Below are positions 60,053 to 64,000 of a DNA stretch of 64,000 nucleotides, one piece after another. The notes beneath the pieces were generated by a model. It was not told the origin of the DNA. It did not search any database and saw only the letters and a list, made by a program, of their open reading frames with translations. Numbering within the stretch: position 1 is the first letter of the stretch; each line of letters starts with the position of its first letter. A program made the translations under genes and the position numbers. This DNA is from Victivallaceae bacterium (GTDB taxonomy: Bacteria > Verrucomicrobiota > Lentisphaeria > Victivallales > Victivallaceae), in the NCBI GenBank assembly GCA_024405735.1, contig JAKSOF010000011.1, positions 1-64,000 of the forward strand. Direction: 5' to 3'.

Positions 60053-61144
60053 TTATCGCAATTTGAGCGTCGAGAGCGCCAGAAGCGCCAACACGCCGGC
60101 AATGATCCAGAAGCGGATGACGATCTGGCTTTCCGTCCAGTTGAGCCGCTCGAAATGGTGGTGGATCGGCGTACAGAGAAAGACTCTTTTGCCGGTCAGC
60201 CGGAAAGAGGTAACCTGGATCATCACCGAAACCGCCTCCATCACAAAGACCCCGCCGACGACGACCAGCAATATCTCCTGCCGCGTCATCACCGCGAGCA
60301 AACCGATCGCGCCGCCGAGCGCGATGCTCCCCGTATCGCCCATAAACATCGCCGCCGGCTGGCAGTTGTGCCAGAGGAAGCCGATGCAGCTGCCGCAGAT
60401 CGCCGAAGCGAAAACGACCGCTTCCTGCATTCCCGGCACATAGGGGATGTTGAGGTATCCGGCAAAGACCTTATGCCCCATCAGATAAGCGAAGACCGCA
60501 TAGGTGAATGTCGAAAAGATCGCGCATCCGGAAGCCAGCCCGTCCTTGCCGTCGGTCAGATTGACCGCGTGGCTCGCGCCGACGATCGTCAACAGCGCCA
60601 GCAGCCAGCAGAAATACTTCCCGTCAAACGGCTCCTTGCAGAAAGGCACGTAAAATTTGTCGAGCATCACGCCGAGCGGGGAGCAGTAACGCACGACGCA
60701 CCATCCGGCGGCGGCGACGAGCACCGTCAGCAAAAACTTCAGTTTGCCGGGCATCCCGTCGCGGTCGTGATGCGCCGTTTTGATGTAGTCGTCAAAAAAG
60801 CCGATCAGCGAAAAAAGCGCGGTGCAACCGATGAAAACGGGGGCGATCGCGCCGGAAAGATCCGTCCAGAAAATACTCGAAACGATCACCGCGCCGATCA
60901 GGAGCAATCCCCCCATGCAGGGCGTTTTGCTCTTGCGCTTGTCGATGAATTCCTCGGGCACCAGCCCGGCGAGGCGTTCGGCGGAAACCGTATTGAAGCG
61001 GCGCAGAAGCCGGGCGGTCGCGCCGCCGAGCAGGAGTACGAGGAGAAAACTCGTGAGAAACGCGCCGCCCGCGCGGAAAGTCACATAGTCAAACAAACGG
61101 AAAGGTCCGAAAACATCACTGAATTTTGCCAGAAAGCAAAGCAT
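60053..61144 (-). CDS. mraY: Phospho-N-acetylmuramoyl-pentapeptide-transferase
   Basis: 363-residue ten-helix membrane enzyme moving phospho-MurNAc-pentapeptide to undecaprenyl phosphate to make lipid I. The family signatures are here: KTPCMGGLLLIGA near residue 73, the Asp-Asp pair FDDYIK near 117, LTDGKDGLASG near 205 and GDTGSIALGGAIG near 282. Other cell-wall genes murC and murD are far away in this window, so the usual dcw cluster is split. It heads the unit with lpxK and galK. Confidence 0.95.
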   Translation of the reverse strand: MLCFLAKFSDVFGPFRLFDYVTFRAGGAFLTSFLLVLLLGGATARLLRRFNTVSAERLAGLVPEEFIDKRKSKTPCMGGLLLIGAVIVSSIFWTDLSGAIAPVFIGCTALFSLIGFFDDYIKTAHHDRDGMPGKLKFLLTVLVAAAGWCVVRYCSPLGVMLDKFYVPFCKEPFDGKYFCWLLALLTIVGASHAVNLTDGKDGLASGCAIFSTFTYAVFAYLMGHKVFAGYLNIPYVPGMQEAVVFASAICGSCIGFLWHNCQPAAMFMGDTGSIALGGAIGLLAVMTRQEILLVVVGGVFVMEAVSVMIQVTSFRLTGKRVFLCTPIHHHFERLNWTESQIVIRFWIIAGVLALLALSTLKLR

Positions 61145-61172
61145 ATTTCCCTCAAAAATGCGTTTTATTTAA

Positions 61173-61201
61173 ATATAACGCAAGGGGCTTGCTTTTTCCA
61201 G
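61173..61201 (-). promoter_or_regulatory. Promoter of the mraY-lpxK-galK unit
   Basis: TGGAAA (61201-61196), 17 bp, TATATT (61178-61173) on the minus strand, 28 bp before the mraY start. It sits in the short gap after glgB. Confidence 0.6.
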
Positions 61202-61229
61202 AAAAATCCGAGGAAAAATCAGAGGTTTT

Positions 61230-63239
61230 TTATTTTTCGCGTTTCAAAACGAGCGCGGTGCGGCAAGGCAGATAGATTTTGAGAAATTCCCCCTGCTCCC
61301 TCGCCTCCGGAGTCCAGACGAAATCTTTTCCGTGACGGGCAAAACCGTCGAATTCCGCAAAATCGCTGTCGAGCACCAAACGGTATTTGCCCGGCATCAC
61401 CTCAAATTCGTAATCCGGATAAGAGGCACAGCAATTGAAGTTGAAGCAGAACCAGTAGCCGTTGCGCTCAAAGACGATGACCTTGTAGTTTTCGTCCACC
61501 TTGACCGTCTGCACCCGGCTCTGATAAAACCCCGGGCTGTTGGCGATTTCCAGCATCGCGCGGTCGAAGTCGCCGAGCGCCTTGTAATGCAACGCGGGAT
61601 CGTCCGCCAGATGCCACAATCTTCTTGCGTGATGATACGACCAGTTGTTGCCCTCGCGCGGGAAATCGATCCATTCGGGATGTCCGAATTCGTTGCCCAT
61701 GAAATTGAGATAACCGAACCCGGCGGCGGCGCAAGTCGCGAGGCGGATCATCTTGTGAAGCGCGAGCGCGCGGTCGATCGCGCCGTTGTGCGAAAATTTA
61801 TCCATCGCGTCATACATCGCCGCATCCGCGAGCGTGAACATCGCCGTCTTGCCGCCGACGATCGCCTGATCGTGACACTCGACGTAACTCACCGATCTTT
61901 CATCGCGGCGGCGGTTCAGCAATTCGCCGCAGAGATAAAACATATTCCAGTTTTCGTCGGGGATGTCGAAAAGTTTGAACCACATATCGGTAACACCCAT
62001 CGCCATCCGGTAATCGAAACCGATGCCGCCCTCCGCCGCCGGCGCGGCAAGTCCCGGCATCCCGCTGACGTCCTCGGCGATGGTCACGGCGTCGGGACGG
62101 ACGCTGTGGATCACCTCGTTGGCAAGCGCGAGATAGGTGATCGCGTCGGGATCGACGTCGCCGTTGAAATAGTCGTCGTAACTGCAAAAAGCCTTGCCGA
62201 GTCCGTGATGCAGATACATCATACTCGTCACGCCGTCGAAACGGAAACCGTCAAGATGGTATTCATCAAGGTAGAAACGGCAGTTGGAAAGAAGGAAATG
62301 CAACACTTCCGGCTTGCCGTAATCGAAACAGAGCGAATCCCAGTTGCGGTGCTCGCCGCGTTCGCCCTGATGGAAGTAGGCGAAACTTGTCCCGTCGATG
62401 CGGGCGATGCCTTCGACCTCGTTTTTGACCGCGTGCGAGTGGACAAGATCGATGATGACGCGCAGACCGAGCCCGTGCGCCGCATCGACGAGCGCTTTGA
62501 ATTCGTCGGGCGTGCCAAAACGGCTCGCCACTGCGAAGAAATTGGCGACGTGATACCCGAAACTTCCGTAATAGGGATGCCCCATGATCGCCATCAGCTG
62601 GACGGTGTTGTACCCGGCTTTGGCGATGCGCGGCAGGACGTTTTCCCGGAATTCGTTGAACGTGCCGACGCGCAATTCCTCCGTCGCCATACCGACGTGC
62701 GCTTCATAAATCAGCGCCGCATCGGGACGCGCGGGAGAGGCGTTTTGCCACACATAGTTTTTTTCCGGCTGCCAGACGACGGCGGAAAAAAGTCCGGAAA
62801 ATTTGTCCTGTACCACATAGCGCGCATAGGCGGGGATGCGGTCGCCGCCGCCGCCCGGCCACGCGACGTACATCAGATAATGGGTGCCGTGAACCAGTTT
62901 TTCCGCGGGAAGCGTCAATTCCCAGACGCCGCCGGGAAGTTTTTTGAGCGCGTTTTCCGGCAGTTTTTCCCAGTTGGAAAAGTCGCCGTAGAGCGTCACG
63001 CTCGACGCAAAGGGCGCCCATTCGCGGAAAACCCAGTGATCTTTCTCAAAGTGAAGTCCGAAATACTCGTGTCCCGAAGCGAAATCCGCCAGCGGCATTT
63101 TGCCGCCGGTGAGTTTCTGCCGCATCGCGTCGAGCGCGTTTTTACGCGCTTCGAGGATCGGCAAATAGTTGGCAAGATAGGGGTCGCACCCGAATTTCTC
63201 GGGCGCGTTGACGCATTTTTGCCAGTTGCCGGGGATCAT
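61230..63239 (-). CDS. glgB: 1,4-alpha-glucan branching enzyme (eukaryotic-type)
   Basis: 669-residue GH13 enzyme introducing alpha-1,6 branches into glycogen. The CBM48 domain is at the start (FREWAPFASSVTLYGDFSNW near 62), then the barrel: HPYYGSFGYHVANFFAVASRFGTPDEFK, DLVHSHAVKN, FRFDGVTSM with the nucleophile Asp, IAEDVSGMPG with the acid/base Glu and ECHDQAIVGGK. These motif forms match the subgroup GH13_8 of plants, animals and fungi rather than typical bacterial GlgB (GH13_9). I place the start at 63239, overlapping the glgA stop as ATGA; a longer in-frame reading would be an artefact of the opposite frame. Confidence 0.93.
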   Translation of the reverse strand: MIPGNWQKCVNAPEKFGCDPYLANYLPILEARKNALDAMRQKLTGGKMPLADFASGHEYFGLHFEKDHWVFREWAPFASSVTLYGDFSNWEKLPENALKKLPGGVWELTLPAEKLVHGTHYLMYVAWPGGGGDRIPAYARYVVQDKFSGLFSAVVWQPEKNYVWQNASPARPDAALIYEAHVGMATEELRVGTFNEFRENVLPRIAKAGYNTVQLMAIMGHPYYGSFGYHVANFFAVASRFGTPDEFKALVDAAHGLGLRVIIDLVHSHAVKNEVEGIARIDGTSFAYFHQGERGEHRNWDSLCFDYGKPEVLHFLLSNCRFYLDEYHLDGFRFDGVTSMMYLHHGLGKAFCSYDDYFNGDVDPDAITYLALANEVIHSVRPDAVTIAEDVSGMPGLAAPAAEGGIGFDYRMAMGVTDMWFKLFDIPDENWNMFYLCGELLNRRRDERSVSYVECHDQAIVGGKTAMFTLADAAMYDAMDKFSHNGAIDRALALHKMIRLATCAAAGFGYLNFMGNEFGHPEWIDFPREGNNWSYHHARRLWHLADDPALHYKALGDFDRAMLEIANSPGFYQSRVQTVKVDENYKVIVFERNGYWFCFNFNCCASYPDYEFEVMPGKYRLVLDSDFAEFDGFARHGKDFVWTPEAREQGEFLKIYLPCRTALVLKREK

Positions 63240-64000
63240 ATCCGACCTGCGCCGTCGTAAGGCTCGACGATCAGCGGACGCGCCAGCATCGACTCGTAGA
63301 TGTCGATGTAATGCTGGGCGGTCACGTCGTAATTGAAACGCGCTTTCGCTTCTTTCATCACCCGTTTGACCACGGTGTCGCGGAAAGATTCCGGCTTGGC
63401 GAAGAAACGCATCGCCGAATCGATGCCCCATTTCAAGCCGCCGTCGTCGTAGTTGGCAAAGAGGAAGCCGTTGCCGTGCGTCCCGTCCTCGCTCAACTCC
63501 TCGACGCTGTCGTGCAAACCGCCGGTATCGCGCGCCACCGGCAGACTGCCGTAATACTGGCAGGTCATCTGCGGCAGACCGCAAGGTTCAAACCGCGACG
63601 GCATCAAAACGAAATCCGACGCCGCAAAGGCGAGACGCGACAGACTTTCCTCAAATCCGCAGACCGTCACCCGGTCGTAGAAATTGTGGAATTTGACGAT
63701 GTTGCGGAAAATTTCCTGATAACTGCCGTCGGCGACGATCGCGATCTGAAGTTTCTGATCGTAGTACTTATGCACCACGTCGTAGAGGATGTCCGACAAA
63801 AGCGAACACCCTTTCTGGATCGGGTCGAGCCGGTGCGGCCAGAAAAAGATCGGGGCGTGCTGATCGACCATCAAGCCGGTGCGTTCCTGAAACGCGATCT
63901 TGTTGACCTGCTTGGCGAGCCGGTGATTTTCCGCATTGTACTTCATTTCCAGGAAATTGTCGATCTCGGGGTCGCAGGCGGGGTCGGGGCTGTTGAGAAT
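63236..64000 (-). CDS. glgA: Glycogen synthase, C-terminal part (cut by window end)
   Basis: 255 codons of a GT5-type ADP/UDP-glucose glucosyltransferase that elongates glycogen; the N-terminus lies beyond the window. The reading frame is open to base 64000. Motifs include FFWPHRLDPIQKGCSLL and the catalytic MPSRFEPCGLPQMTCQYYGSLPVARDTGGL segment (split here) with Glu and Arg positions typical of GT5. It overlaps glgB by four bases, so synthase and branching enzyme are translated together. Confidence 0.93.
   Translation of the reverse strand: MLNSPDPACDPEIDNFLEMKYNAENHRLAKQVNKIAFQERTGLMVDQHAPIFFWPHRLDPIQKGCSLLSDILYDVVHKYYDQKLQIAIVADGSYQEIFRNIVKFHNFYDRVTVCGFEESLSRLAFAASDFVLMPSRFEPCGLPQMTCQYYGSLPVARDTGGLHDSVEELSEDGTHGNGFLFANYDDGGLKWGIDSAMRFFAKPESFRDTVVKRVMKEAKARFNYDVTAQHYIDIYESMLARPLIVEPYDGAGRI

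Noticed and set aside
63236-63584. N-terminal extension of the branching enzyme by 115 residues
   Set aside because: The extra part is a wrong-frame reading of the glycogen synthase end (Arg-rich), while the ATG at 63239 overlaps that stop in the usual ATGA form.

Overview
The window reads as a dense chromosome segment of an anaerobic Gram-negative bacterium of the PVC group, most likely Lentisphaerae (Victivallis-like). This is inference from content. There is an outer-membrane programme (lpxK, mlaEFD, secretins, many lipoproteins), a full-length pyruvate:ferredoxin oxidoreductase typical of anaerobes, a Minf_1886-family protein first named from a verrucomicrobium, a eukaryotic-like Ser/Thr kinase and a carbohydrate-active repertoire (GH36, GH106-like, rhamnose isomerase, galactokinase, glycogen enzymes). 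I found no tRNA, rRNA, CRISPR array, transposase or phage gene.

Layout. 0.2-7.4 kb (minus): two paralogous secretin-type proteins, a lipoprotein, a sodium:neurotransmitter-symporter-family transporter and a GH36 alpha-galactosidase. 7.6-8.7 kb (minus): a zinc-ribbon/Sel1-repeat membrane protein with its own promoter and terminator. 8.9-11.2 kb (plus): a GH106-like glycosidase. 11.3-13.8 kb (minus): serC, an M42 aminopeptidase and two very small proteins. 13.9-18.3 kb (minus): a DegT/DnrJ aminotransferase, an MsbA-like ABC exporter and murC. 18.4-21.6 kb (minus): a SurA-like peptidyl-prolyl isomerase and a transmembrane Ser/Thr kinase. 21.7-26.4 kb (minus): MarR regulator, membrane-fusion protein and RND pump. 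26.6-35.4 kb (plus): ffh, a membrane protein, mlaE-mlaF-mlaD, a Minf_1886 protein, an M16 peptidase and a glycosyltransferase. 35.4-44.9 kb (minus): an unusual operon made of a DRE-TIM (LeuA-like) protein that has lost its metal ligands, a fusion of a xylose-isomerase-like TIM barrel to an acyl-CoA synthetase, PFOR, a two-gene chromate transporter and an orphan DppB-type permease. 45.1-48.7 kb (plus): cysK, murD, an inositol monophosphatase and an RRM RNA-binding protein behind a long leader. 48.7-49.45 kb: about 790 bp without a credible gene, rich in short repeats and hairpins. 49.5-53.5 kb (minus): rhaA and a large secreted TIM-barrel protein. 53.5-57.6 kb (minus): an AT-richer island of four lipoproteins (LpoB-like, YcfL-like, COG3014-like, Sel1). 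57.7-61.1 kb (minus): mraY, lpxK, galK. 61.2-64 kb (minus): glgA (cut by the window end) and glgB.

Many transcription units start with the same sigma-70-like promoter, TTGnnn, about 17 bp, then TATATT or a close variant, in intergenic gaps that fit the operon boundaries. Translational coupling by ATGA/TAAATG overlaps is common. Functionally the window combines envelope building (murC, murD, mraY, lpxK, Mla, MsbA-like, SurA-like, LpoB cluster), glycan and sugar use (GH36, GH106-like, rhaA, galK, secreted TIM barrel), glycogen storage, and acyl-CoA/2-oxoacid metabolism. The most unusual parts are the 43.5-41.1 kb pseudoenzyme and TIM-barrel/acyl-CoA ligase pair next to PFOR, and the lipoprotein island.
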